From Dehalococcoidia bacterium (GTDB lineage Bacteria > Chloroflexota > Dehalococcoidia > Dehalococcoidales > RBG-16-60-22), in NCBI GenBank assembly GCA_030605045.1, contig JAUWBK010000054.1, positions 1 to 7,568 on the forward strand: DNA of 7,568 nt. The letters are read 5' to 3'. A program made the translations under genes and the position numbers. Positions 1 through 6,704 of this stretch are shown here, in pieces. Position 1 is the stretch's first letter. Every line of letters begins with the position of its first letter. The notes under the pieces are model-generated. The model was not told where the DNA came from. It ran no database searches and was given only the letters and a program-made list of their open reading frames with translations.

Positions 1-1012
1 GATCAGTAAAATAGAGAACACCATTCTCGGCAGGGAGCCGTCCGAACCACAGGTCTGGACGCCCTTTAACATGGCCAAATCTGGGTCTTCCTTCCCAAAA
101 ATAGCCGGGTTCGCCACGAAGATGAATGAGGACTTCAGGCGTAAATGTCTTACCACCAGCATCAATTACGGCTCGAGGAGGTGGGGTAGTATAGGTGCCG
201 ATTACCGTAACCAAAACACTGAGCGAACATTGGTCTTCGGTCATGGCGAAATTACTGACATACATCATATCGCCGAAAATATACATTCCCGGATGAATCT
301 CTGTTATCTCGGGAAAATCCTTTAGTATCGGCACATTGCGTAGTGAAGGGGTGGAACCCAGGGCCACATCTTTTATCTCAATGCCATTATTCCGTAGCAA
401 CCTTGCCGTGGCTGCCATTAGGGCGGGAACTTCGCGGCTTACCCTGTCGACCCCTTCGGCGGTTCTTTCCCCGTGGGTTGACTCATGGGCGATAATGCCC
501 ACAAGCTCAATCCCCGGCATTTGGTAGATTTCCTTAGCTCTCTTCAAGGCGGGTTCACCGGGAAGAACACCGAAGCGCTTGACACCGGTATCAATTTTCA
601 AAAGTACCGGAATCTTTCTGCCAATCGCTTGACCAACTCGAGAAACACCCTCGGCATGCTCGACCATATCGACGACACAGCTCAACTTCAGCTTTGGTCG
701 ACTAATCAGCCTCTTCAGTTTTTCCAGCTTATGGTCACCATAAAAGGGGTGAAGAACCATTATATCTTCAATTCCTTCTTCTGCCATACGCTCTTCCTCC
801 TCCAATTTGGCTGAGGAGACACCAATTGCCCCTGCTTTAATTTGCATCTTGGTTATTTCGGCACACTCATGGCATTTACCATGCGGTCTTACTTTAACTT
901 CCGCAATGGCGGCTAAACGCTGCGTTTCATTTATGTTTGCCTCGAGCTTATCTAAATCCACGAGAACCGCCGGTGTGTCTAAAGATGGATACGAAATATT
1001 TTGCTTGGCCAT
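1..1012 (-). CDS. DSD1/D-threonine aldolase-like PLP enzyme, C-terminus cut by window edge
   Basis: I translated this frame by hand from the reverse strand: 337 codons are open from the ATG at 1012-1010 to the window edge. The N-terminus carries the family's Ser-Leu-Asp-Thr-Pro-Ala entry (residues 10-15), then RPHGKCHEC (42-50), where Lys46 is the expected Schiff-base lysine for PLP. The KIDTGVKRFG strand and an EIHPG...FGD segment follow, also typical of the fold-type III (alanine racemase-fold) D-threonine aldolase / D-serine dehydratase family. Family members cleave or dehydrate D-3-hydroxy amino acids, usually with a divalent metal; the metal-site region of this copy lies outside the window. 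A GGAGG at 1020-1024 sits 7 nt before the ATG. The gene follows the SDR stop by 29 nt, so the two are probably one operon. By eye about half its residues match the second copy at 4388-5551. The family is secure; the substrate is unknown. Confidence 0.88.
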   Translation of the reverse strand, partial: MAKQNISYPSLDTPAVLVDLDKLEANINETQRLAAIAEVKVRPHGKCHECAEITKMQIKAGAIGVSSAKLEEEERMAEEGIEDIMVLHPFYGDHKLEKLKRLISRPKLKLSCVVDMVEHAEGVSRVGQAIGRKIPVLLKIDTGVKRFGVLPGEPALKRAKEIYQMPGIELVGIIAHESTHGERTAEGVDRVSREVPALMAATARLLRNNGIEIKDVALGSTPSLRNVPILKDFPEITEIHPGMYIFGDMMYVSNFAMTEDQCSLSVLVTVIGTYTTPPPRAVIDAGGKTFTPEVLIHLRGEPGYFWEGRPRFGHVKGRPDLWFGRLPAENGVLYFTD

Positions 1013-1041
1013 AAAATTACCTCCAATAGTGTATAACTTCG

Positions 1042-1866
1042 CTACTTAGTCTTCTTTTTTACCGCCTCCTTGTGTGACCGAACATATTCGTCCCATGTTC
1101 GAGTACCCACCGGCAAGCACATACCCCCATCTATCCGAATGCTGCAGCCAGTTATCATTCTCGCTCTATCTGAGGCCAGAAAGACAACGGCATCAGCAAC
1201 ATCTTCTGGCTTAGGGTAATCCCCCAGCGGTATTCCTTGTCTGATTTTCTCTAATTGCTCACGACCTACTTGTGCCAGGGATAAGGGTGTTACTACCGTC
1301 CACGGGGAGACGGCATTCACATTGATGTTGAATGGTCCTAGTTCATAGGCAAGTTGTCGCGTAAAACCAAGAATTGCCGCTTTAGCGGCAACGTAGTTTG
1401 CCGATGCATTCTGAGTCGTCCTCTCTCCAGCTACAGATGAAATGCTGATGATCTTTCCGCTTCTCTGTCTTTGCATTATTGGTGTTACTGCCTTCGAGCA
1501 AAGAAAAGTACCACCCGCCATAATATCTAAAATACGATCCCATTCCGACTTTTCCGTATCTTCGACCAGCGCGACAAATGAAACCCCGGCATTGTTCACC
1601 AGAATATCAATCGTCCCCCACTCCTTAACAATTTGCTCCACCATTTTATTAACCTCTGTCTCACTGGTAACGTCAGCAACTACCACCATTGCTCGCTGTC
1701 CTAAAGCTCTTATCTCTTCGGCAGTCTCTTCAGCACTTGCCCGATTCACCTGGCAGTTTATCGCTAAGTCTACTCCCTCTTTGGCTAAACCCAAAGCAAT
1801 TGCTTTCCCAATACCTCTCCCTGACCCAGTTACTAAACCAATTTTACCTTGAAGTCCCGTTTCCAT
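1042..1866 (-). CDS. SDR-family NAD(P)-dependent oxidoreductase
   Basis: This 274-residue protein is a classical short-chain dehydrogenase/reductase. The Rossmann motif TGSGRGIG is at residues 13-20, the Asp of the DV pair at 65, NNAG at 91-94, catalytic Ser144, and Tyr158-x3-Lys162. The usual C-terminal IDGG is present, followed by a basic tail ending in several lysines. No acidic residue ends the second strand (NCQVNR, 37-42), which leans towards NADP, though weakly. One oddity: the position that normally holds the tetrad Asn (the DVNLKG segment) reads DIMAGG, so Met116 replaces it. The start is well supported: GGGAGG at 1876-1881 lies 9 nt before the ATG. It is the first gene of a minus-strand pair with the DSD1-like gene. 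A role in reducing or oxidising a hydroxy or keto product of that enzyme is possible but inferred; FabG-like or sugar dehydrogenase activity cannot be excluded. Confidence 0.9.
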   Translation of the reverse strand: METGLQGKIGLVTGSGRGIGKAIALGLAKEGVDLAINCQVNRASAEETAEEIRALGQRAMVVVADVTSETEVNKMVEQIVKEWGTIDILVNNAGVSFVALVEDTEKSEWDRILDIMAGGTFLCSKAVTPIMQRQRSGKIISISSVAGERTTQNASANYVAAKAAILGFTRQLAYELGPFNINVNAVSPWTVVTPLSLAQVGREQLEKIRQGIPLGDYPKPEDVADAVVFLASDRARMITGCSIRIDGGMCLPVGTRTWDEYVRSHKEAVKKKTK

Positions 1867-1952
1867 CTCTTTTTACCTCCCTATTGGATATCTTAGTGAC
1901 CGATTAATCATGGGAAAATCCTTTTCAATCTTAAGCTCAGTATGTATTAGAG

Positions 1953-1985
1953 ATATTATTACTCGGTACAACCTAAGTATGTCAA
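1953..1985 (-). promoter_or_regulatory. Candidate sigma-70 promoter for the SDR/DSD1-like pair
   Basis: On the minus strand a perfect TTGACA (1985-1980) is followed, after 18-19 nt, by an AT-rich -10 region reading TAATAATAT (1961-1953). Within it AATAAT matches five of six consensus bases at a 19-nt spacing. Transcription would start near 1946, leaving a leader of about 80 nt before the SDR ATG. An 8-bp palindrome, TGTATACA (1987-1994), lies just upstream of the -35 and could be a regulator half-site, but it is too short to weigh heavily. Confidence 0.6.
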
Positions 1986-2054
1986 GTGTATACATAGCGG
2001 GAGGCAAACGTTAAAAGCAGTATAATTGCAATATTTGTTTGAGTTAATTGGGAA

Positions 2055-2083
2055 TTGAAATATGTCTTTGAAAATGCTATTTT
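2055..2083 (+). promoter_or_regulatory. Candidate promoter for acetoacetyl-CoA synthetase
   Basis: TTGAAA (2055-2060) and TATTTT (2078-2083) are separated by 17 nt, giving a start near 2090 and a leader of about 74 nt. The -10 overlaps a perfect inverted repeat at 2073-2093. A perfect TATAAT also occurs upstream at 2021-2026 but has no recognisable -35 at the right distance, so I rank it second. Confidence 0.45.
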
Positions 2084-2093
2084 GAATAGCATT
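2073..2093. promoter_or_regulatory. Perfect 9-bp inverted repeat, operator candidate
   Basis: AATGCTATT and AATAGCATT are exact reverse complements separated by TTG. The repeat covers the proposed -10 and start site of the acetoacetyl-CoA synthetase promoter, which is where a repressor would bind. No T-tract follows, so it is unlikely to be a terminator. It could also fold as a 5'-end hairpin in RNA. Confidence 0.45.
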
Positions 2094-2129
2094 GTGGGGA
2101 CTATTTGCTTTGGGATGGAGAGGGTATAG

Positions 2130-2156
2130 ATGAGAGCAAAGAGCCTACAGAGGTGA
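2130..2156 (+). CDS. Possible 8-codon upstream ORF before acetoacetyl-CoA synthetase
   Basis: GGAGAGGG at 2117-2124 lies 5 nt before an ATG at 2130, which opens the peptide MRAKSLQR and stops at TGA 2154-2156. The stop overlaps the AGAGGTGA (2149-2156) that serves as ribosome binding site for the gene at 2164. The upstream site is at least as strong as the main gene's own. Such an arrangement could couple translation of the two, but an ORF this short can arise by chance. Confidence 0.3.
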   Translation: MRAKSLQR

Positions 2157-2163
2157 AGACACT

Positions 2164-4125
2164 ATGGCGAAGTTGCTTTGGCAACCCACTGAAGAACAAA
2201 CGAAGCAAGCTAACACAACCCGGTTTATTAACTTTGTTAATGAAAAAAATGCACTTATGATTGATTCATATGATGAGCTGTATGACTGGTCCATTGAGAA
2301 CATACCTGATTTTTGGGTGACTATGTGGGAATTTGCCCAAATCAAAGCCTCCCACAAATATGACGAAGTAGTTGATGACTTAAGCAAGTTCCCCGGTGCG
2401 AAATGGTTTGGCGGCGCCAAGTTAAATTTTGCCGAGAACCTGCTGCGGTACCGAGATGACCATATCGCTTTTATTTTCAAAGGAGAGACTCAGAAATCTG
2501 CCCGAATGACCTATGCCGAACTTTATGATTCGGTGGCTCGTCTGGCTAAATCTCTGCGCCAGATGGGCATCAAGCCTGGAGACCGGGTGGCGGCTTACAT
2601 GCCCAATCTAATAGAAACCGCTATTGCTATGCTCGCCGCTACCAGTATTGGCGCCGTATGGTCTTCTTGTGCCACTGACCTTGGCGCACAGGCGACTCTG
2701 GATCGTCTTGGCCAGATTGAACCAAAGGTCCTCTTCACCGTTGATGGCTATTTTTATAAAGGAAAAGCCTTTAGTTCTTTGGCTAACGCTGGTGAAGTTG
2801 CTGGAGAAATTCCCTCTCTGGAAAAGGTTATCGTGGTTCGTTATCTGGGGGGAGAACCTGATATCAGCCATATTCCCAACTCCGTGTACTATAATCAATT
2901 CATAGCTAGTGAAGCACATCCTGAAATTCAATTTGAACAATTGCCTTTTGACCACCCCGTATTTATTATGTTTTCCTCAGGAACAACCGGCAAGCCAAAG
3001 TGTATGGTTCAGGGAGCTGGCGGAGTCCTGATTAACCATCTGAAGGAGCTGGTGCTGCATACCGACTTAAAGCGAGAAGATATAATCTTCTATATCACGA
3101 CATGCAGTTGGATGATGTGGAATTGGCTGCTAAGTTCCTTAGCGGTAGGGTCTACTTTAGTATTGTACGATGGTAACCCTAATTATCCTGACCCAGGTGT
3201 CATGTGGAAGCTAATACAGGATGAAAAGATAACCATTTTTGGTACCAGCGCGAGCTACATTAACTATATCAAAAGCCAGGAACTTGAGCCTGGGAATGAC
3301 TATGATTTGTCATCTCTTCGGGAAATATCCCAAACTGGTTCAGTTCTTTCCGCAGATGGATTTGAATATGTATATAAAGCGATTAAGGAAGAGCTACACT
3401 TCAATTCTATTTCTGGTGGCACTGACATTAATGGCTGTTTCGCTATTGGGAGCCCCACTCTACCGGTATATGCCGGTGAACTGCAGAGGCCAGCTTTAGC
3501 CATGAAGGTAAAGTGTTATGATGAAAGAGGTAACTCAGTGCTCGACCAAATGGGAGAACTCGTTTGTGAAGCTCCTTCTCCTTCCATGCCCCTGTATTTC
3601 TGGAACGATCCGAATAGAGAAAAGTATCAAGAGGCTTACTTTACCGTTTACCCAAAGGTATGGTGTCACGGGGATTACATCATGATTCATAGTGACACTA
3701 AGGGAATAACCTTCTTTGGCCGCTCTGATGCTGTCTTAAAACCAGCCGGAGTTCGTATCGGCACGGCAGAAATATATAACCAGGTAGAAAAATTGGAGGA
3801 GGTTGCGGATAGCCTCGCTATAGGGCAAGAGTGGAAGGGCGACCAGCGAATTATCCTCTTTGTTAGACTCGCCGAAGGGTACGGTTTGACTGACGAATTA
3901 AAGGATAAAATTAGAAAAACCCTTCGGGAAAAGGCTTCCCCACGACATGTTCCGGCTAAAATTATTCAAGTGCCGGACATCCCTTATACCCTCAACATGA
4001 AGAAAGTGGAAATTGCCGTCACCAACCTAATCCATGACCGGCCGGTCTCAAACAGAGATGCTTTAATAAATCCTGAATCATTGGATTATTACGAAAGCAT
4101 ACTCGCTGAACTTCAAAAAGAATGA
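2164..4125 (+). CDS. Acetoacetyl-CoA synthetase (acetoacetate--CoA ligase)
   Basis: This 653-residue ANL-superfamily enzyme activates acetoacetate to acetoacetyl-CoA with ATP, releasing AMP and pyrophosphate, in the cytosol. The length is usual for the family. Residues 1-90 form the acetyl-CoA synthetase-type N-terminal region with paired Trp residues. The ATP loop FSSGTTGKPK is at 270-279. It is followed by TTCSWMMWNWL and VLYDGNP, which distinguish acetoacetyl-CoA synthetases from acetyl-CoA synthetases. SGGTDI is at 417-422, HGD at 502-504 and the hinge GRSDAVLK at 519-526. The C-terminal catalytic lysine is Lys613 in PYTLNMKK; the residue before it is Met where Gly is usual. AGAGGTGA lies 8 nt before the ATG. 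No terminator follows directly; the hairpin at 4233-4271 could end this transcript too. Activity on a different 3-keto acid or short acid remains possible. Confidence 0.9.
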   Translation: MAKLLWQPTEEQTKQANTTRFINFVNEKNALMIDSYDELYDWSIENIPDFWVTMWEFAQIKASHKYDEVVDDLSKFPGAKWFGGAKLNFAENLLRYRDDHIAFIFKGETQKSARMTYAELYDSVARLAKSLRQMGIKPGDRVAAYMPNLIETAIAMLAATSIGAVWSSCATDLGAQATLDRLGQIEPKVLFTVDGYFYKGKAFSSLANAGEVAGEIPSLEKVIVVRYLGGEPDISHIPNSVYYNQFIASEAHPEIQFEQLPFDHPVFIMFSSGTTGKPKCMVQGAGGVLINHLKELVLHTDLKREDIIFYITTCSWMMWNWLLSSLAVGSTLVLYDGNPNYPDPGVMWKLIQDEKITIFGTSASYINYIKSQELEPGNDYDLSSLREISQTGSVLSADGFEYVYKAIKEELHFNSISGGTDINGCFAIGSPTLPVYAGELQRPALAMKVKCYDERGNSVLDQMGELVCEAPSPSMPLYFWNDPNREKYQEAYFTVYPKVWCHGDYIMIHSDTKGITFFGRSDAVLKPAGVRIGTAEIYNQVEKLEEVADSLAIGQEWKGDQRIILFVRLAEGYGLTDELKDKIRKTLREKASPRHVPAKIIQVPDIPYTLNMKKVEIAVTNLIHDRPVSNRDALINPESLDYYESILAELQKE

Positions 4126-4149
4126 TATTACATCTTTCCTATTTAAAAC

Positions 4150-4177
4150 TTGACAAACGTCTCGTCCATAGTATAAT
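4150..4177 (+). promoter_or_regulatory. Consensus sigma-70 promoter
   Basis: A perfect TTGACA (4150-4155) and a perfect TATAAT (4172-4177) are separated by 16 nt, the strongest promoter-like sequence in the window. It starts 24 nt after the acetoacetyl-CoA synthetase stop. The predicted start is near 4184, about 200 nt before the next coding start. It would drive the leader RNA and, by read-through, the DSD1-like/DUF4392/TRAP genes. Confidence 0.85.
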
Positions 4178-4183
4178 AGGGGC

Positions 4184-4280
4184 GTAGTTGCCATAGCAGG
4201 AGGAACCCGATAGGGAGCCAAAGGTCAAAGGACAGGGGCACTAGGTTGATTAATAAAGCCTGGTGCCTTTGGTTTTTTTA
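4184..4280 (+). ncRNA. Leader RNA, possible attenuator or cis-regulatory element (unassigned class)
   Basis: This roughly 95-nt segment runs from the predicted start of the consensus promoter to the T-tract of an intrinsic terminator. Its 5' end (TAG-T-TGCC, 4185-4192) can pair with GGCACTA (4237-4243) with one bulged base. Those bases also form the left arm of the terminator, so the two folds exclude each other. A second alternative pairs CCAAAGG (4218-4224) exactly with CCTTTGG (4266-4272) at the foot of the terminator. Small hairpins such as CCC-GATA-GGG (4206-4215) lie between. I do not recognise a known riboswitch, T-box or protein-binding leader consensus. It could instead be a free-standing small RNA. 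Confidence 0.45.
4233..4279 (+). terminator. Intrinsic terminator in the leader
   Basis: The left arm 4233-4245 pairs with 4259-4271 to give a 13-bp stem, including three G-U pairs, around a 13-nt loop. One G and then seven T residues (4273-4279) follow. It sits between the promoter and the next gene, so downstream expression requires read-through. It could also end transcripts coming from acetoacetyl-CoA synthetase. Confidence 0.72.
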
Positions 4281-4387
4281 ACAAGAAAAAGTATTATAAG
4301 GCAGTCGGCTTGGGAGAAAGTACATTGGCCATTAGTGAATTTTTTGGTGGGCCAAAGAATAACTAGTTGTCAAGGGAGAATACCGTG

Positions 4388-5551
4388 ATGAAAGATAATG
4401 TTCCTTATCCATCTTTAGACACCCCGGCTGTTTTAATCGATATGGATAAACTGGAGGCAAATATAAAGGAAATAGCGCAGGCTGCCGCTGAGGCTAGCGT
4501 TAAGCTGAGGCCCCATGTCAAGGTTCACCAGTGCCCAGAAATAGCTAAAATGCAAATGGAAGCCGGGGCTTGTGGCGTTGAAGTTGGCTTAATCGACCAG
4601 GCAGACGTTATGGCCGAAGCAGGGATTAACGATATCATCGTCGCTCATCCTTTCTACGGTGAGCGCAAATTTGAAAAGGTCAAGAAGCTCGTTACCAGAC
4701 CGGGTCTCAAACTAGCCATCGTGGTGGATATGGCGGAACAGGCTGAAGAACTTTCCAAAATTGGCCAAGTAGTGGGTAAGAAAATACCCGTGCACATAAA
4801 GATTGATACCGGTATAAAGCGGTATGGTGTGCTACCGGGTGCACCGGTACTGAATTTGGCCAAGCAGCTCAGCAAGTTGCCGGGTATTGAGCTTGTGGGT
4901 ATTTACGCACATGAGTCATCGGCTCAAACGGTGCCAACCGACGAAGGCGTTGCCAAGGTAGCCCTTGAGGTCGGGTCAATAATGTGTGAAATGGCACGCC
5001 TTCTCCGCGGAGAAGGCCTCAACATAGAAGATGTCTCCACAGGTGCTTCTCCGACAATCTTTGCCATCTGCCGCTGGGTAAAGGAAGGAGTACTGAAAGA
5101 AATAACGGAAATTCATCCGGGACAGCGTGCCATTGGTGATATTGCCTACAGCTACTCACTTGGTTGTACTCGAGACCGATGCGCCCTTACCTTACTGACC
5201 ACGGTAGTGAGTACCTCACACCCAACTTACGTGGTTATTGATGCTGGCTTTAAGGCTTTAGGCGGTGAATCTATAATCGGGCGCCGGGATACCCCCGGCT
5301 TCTTCTGGAACGGAATGCCTAGTTTTGGCCCAATTCAGGGACGCGATGACTTATGGCTGGGAAGGGTCGGTGCCGAAAGCGGCTGGGTCTACTACAAAGA
5401 GGACGCCAAAAAACTCACCCTTGGTGAACGGTTGGAAATTTCGCCAAACAGTGCTTCCCTTATCCTCAACATTCATGATAAAGCATACGGAGTAAGAAAT
5501 GGCGTAATAGAAAGAGAATTCTCAATAACCGGAAGAGGACGAGGTAGTTAA
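4388..5551 (+). CDS. DSD1/D-threonine aldolase-like PLP enzyme with altered metal site
   Basis: This 387-residue fold-type III PLP protein is the paralogue of the minus-strand gene at 1-1012. It has PSLDTPA (8-14), RPHVKVHQC (41-49) with Lys45 as the expected PLP lysine, KIDTGIKRYG, and EIHPG. The tail ends in GRGRGS, like the RG end of the family. Known D-threonine aldolases and D-serine dehydratases bind their metal through His-x-Cys or His-x-Asp in a PNHxC/D motif near the C-terminus. Here the same place reads PNSAS, with Ser355 and Ser357, so both ligands are missing. That argues against a standard metal-dependent lyase; a racemase-like or changed reaction is possible. The ATG at 4388 is chosen because it matches the paralogue's start; AAGGGAG (4372-4378) lies 9 nt before it. 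A GTG at 4385 and a TTG at 4367 are in-frame alternatives. The DUF4392 gene follows after 55 nt. Confidence 0.87.
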   Translation: MKDNVPYPSLDTPAVLIDMDKLEANIKEIAQAAAEASVKLRPHVKVHQCPEIAKMQMEAGACGVEVGLIDQADVMAEAGINDIIVAHPFYGERKFEKVKKLVTRPGLKLAIVVDMAEQAEELSKIGQVVGKKIPVHIKIDTGIKRYGVLPGAPVLNLAKQLSKLPGIELVGIYAHESSAQTVPTDEGVAKVALEVGSIMCEMARLLRGEGLNIEDVSTGASPTIFAICRWVKEGVLKEITEIHPGQRAIGDIAYSYSLGCTRDRCALTLLTTVVSTSHPTYVVIDAGFKALGGESIIGRRDTPGFFWNGMPSFGPIQGRDDLWLGRVGAESGWVYYKEDAKKLTLGERLEISPNSASLILNIHDKAYGVRNGVIEREFSITGRGRGS

Positions 5552-5606
5552 ACGATACTTACTAGCTGGAATTAGGTAACTAAATAAAGGGAGGATATTA
5601 GTCAGA

Positions 5607-6626
5607 ATGGAAGAAGCCGCCAAAAATGTAGATAGACTGGTAACTGTAGGTGCCGGATGGGGTGGCCGCCTTGACAGGTGGATTGTTCCCGCACTATACG
5701 AAGGTGCTTCTAAAAAACTTGATGGAAAGCCGGTAAGCTTGGTAGTCGCCCAGAAGATGGTAGAGCAGATCAAGGAGGGTGACAGAGTGTTGCTGATAGA
5801 CCAGTTTGCCTACCATCCCAATATGCCCTATGGAGAGACTGATGGTCCTCTTGGCGTGGCTAGTCTGGCAAGAGCGGTTAGATTCGGCTTAAAGGCACTA
5901 CCAGTGCTGGTGACCGGACCCAAGGACATAGAAGTTGCCCGCTGCACGACTAAAGCAGCAGGTTTGAATGTTTTGGAATATAGTGAAGCTAAAGAAGTAA
6001 AAACTGCCGTCGCGGGGGAGATAACCTTTCCCTGTGCTGATAAGGATGAGAGTAAGAAGATTACAGCTGATATAATAGACAATTGTACTCCAAAGGCAAT
6101 AATAACTGTGGAGACGGTAGGACCTAATAAAAAAGGCGTCAAGCACTCTGGTGTTGGTTATGACGTCGAAGCAAATGATAAACTGCCAGGCCTGGAGTAT
6201 CTATTTTATGAAGCGACTGCGAGGGGGATACTAACCATAGGTGTTATTGACCGAGGAAACGAACTGGGAGGCGGTACAATAGAAGAGGATGTGAGAAGAA
6301 TTACACCATACGCAGATGTTTGTCGGTGCCCTTGTGGAGCAGGAAATGCATGCGCGGTCAAAACAGACATCGTGTTCCCGGCTTCTATCTCCAACTGGGG
6401 CGCTTACGCCATCACAGCTATGGTGGGGTGCTTGCTCAAAAAACCGGAAATTCTTCAGGATGAAGACACCGAGCGACGGATGCTGGAGGCCTGTATTATG
6501 GCTGGTGCCGTTGATGGCATCGCCGGTCAACCCATCATGAGCGTAGATGGTATTGGTCTGAAAGGTCAACAAGGACTTATCAATCTGCTACATGCTATCA
6601 TTGAGAATGCGCTTAGAGGTACCTAA
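5607..6626 (+). CDS. D-glutamate cyclase-like (DUF4392) protein
   Basis: This 339-residue protein looks like the DUF4392 / D-glutamate cyclase C-terminal domain family (GLUCM-like). The best-known member, DGLUCY, converts D-glutamate to 5-oxo-D-proline. Signs are GETDGPLG (76-83), TVETVGPNKKG (167-177) where the family has an ErPG-type segment, TIGVIDRGNELGGG (210-223) in place of the usual GDGGNEIGMG, and SNWGAY (262-267), a hallmark of the family. Cysteines 239, 241, 243 and 249 cluster just before that motif and could bind a metal. No signal peptide or membrane segment is visible, so it should be cytosolic. GGGAGG (5589-5594) lies 12 nt before the ATG, somewhat far. It sits 55 nt after the DSD1-like gene and before a TRAP lipoprotein, which fits D-amino acid metabolism. 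The family assignment is from motif memory; the actual substrate is unknown. Confidence 0.8.
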   Translation: MEEAAKNVDRLVTVGAGWGGRLDRWIVPALYEGASKKLDGKPVSLVVAQKMVEQIKEGDRVLLIDQFAYHPNMPYGETDGPLGVASLARAVRFGLKALPVLVTGPKDIEVARCTTKAAGLNVLEYSEAKEVKTAVAGEITFPCADKDESKKITADIIDNCTPKAIITVETVGPNKKGVKHSGVGYDVEANDKLPGLEYLFYEATARGILTIGVIDRGNELGGGTIEEDVRRITPYADVCRCPCGAGNACAVKTDIVFPASISNWGAYAITAMVGCLLKKPEILQDEDTERRMLEACIMAGAVDGIAGQPIMSVDGIGLKGQQGLINLLHAIIENALRGT

Positions 6627-6652
6627 ATTTACTGAAACTTGAATCTAAGCAG

Positions 6653-6704
6653 AAAGGAGGTGATGCGCTTTCAAAAGAAAGTGACCAAGAAAAGCTATAA
6701 ATAA
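6653..6704 (+). other. Twelve-base anti-SD match, hairpin and mini-ORF before the TRAP lipoprotein
   Basis: AAAGGAGGTGAT (6653-6664) is fully complementary to the usual 3' end of bacterial 16S rRNA. It overlaps an ATG (6663) that opens the 13-residue basic peptide MRFQKKVTKKSYK, ending at TAA 6702-6704. Only 2 nt separate GGAGG from this ATG, which is poor for initiation. Directly after it, CGCTTTC-AAAA-GAAAGTG (6666-6683) forms a 7-bp hairpin. It may be a ribosome standby site or translational enhancer for the gene at 6721, or a real tiny ORF. Confidence 0.35.

Noticed and set aside
71..814. Plus-strand ORFs of 63-109 codons at the left end
   Set aside because: They lie opposite the minus-strand DSD1-like gene, which is open for 337 codons with clear family motifs.
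1442..1852. A 136-codon plus-strand ORF opposite the SDR gene
   Set aside because: It is antisense to a clear SDR coding region with all family motifs, has no ribosome binding site, and its composition follows from the opposite strand.
2021..2026. Perfect TATAAT as the acetoacetyl-CoA synthetase -10
   Set aside because: No -35-like hexamer lies 16-18 nt upstream, and there is no extended -10 TG.
4246..4281. A TTG-initiated ORF (peptide MINKAWCLWFF) inside the leader, preceded by AGGGG, as a leader peptide
   Set aside because: It lies entirely within the terminator loop, right arm and T-tract, and its last codons are simply the T-run. A leader peptide should precede the terminator.
4325..4355. 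TTGGCC ... GGCCAA inverted repeat upstream of the second DSD1-like gene
   Set aside because: Only six base pairs with a 19-nt loop, and GGCC is self-complementary, so chance is likely; no T-tract follows.
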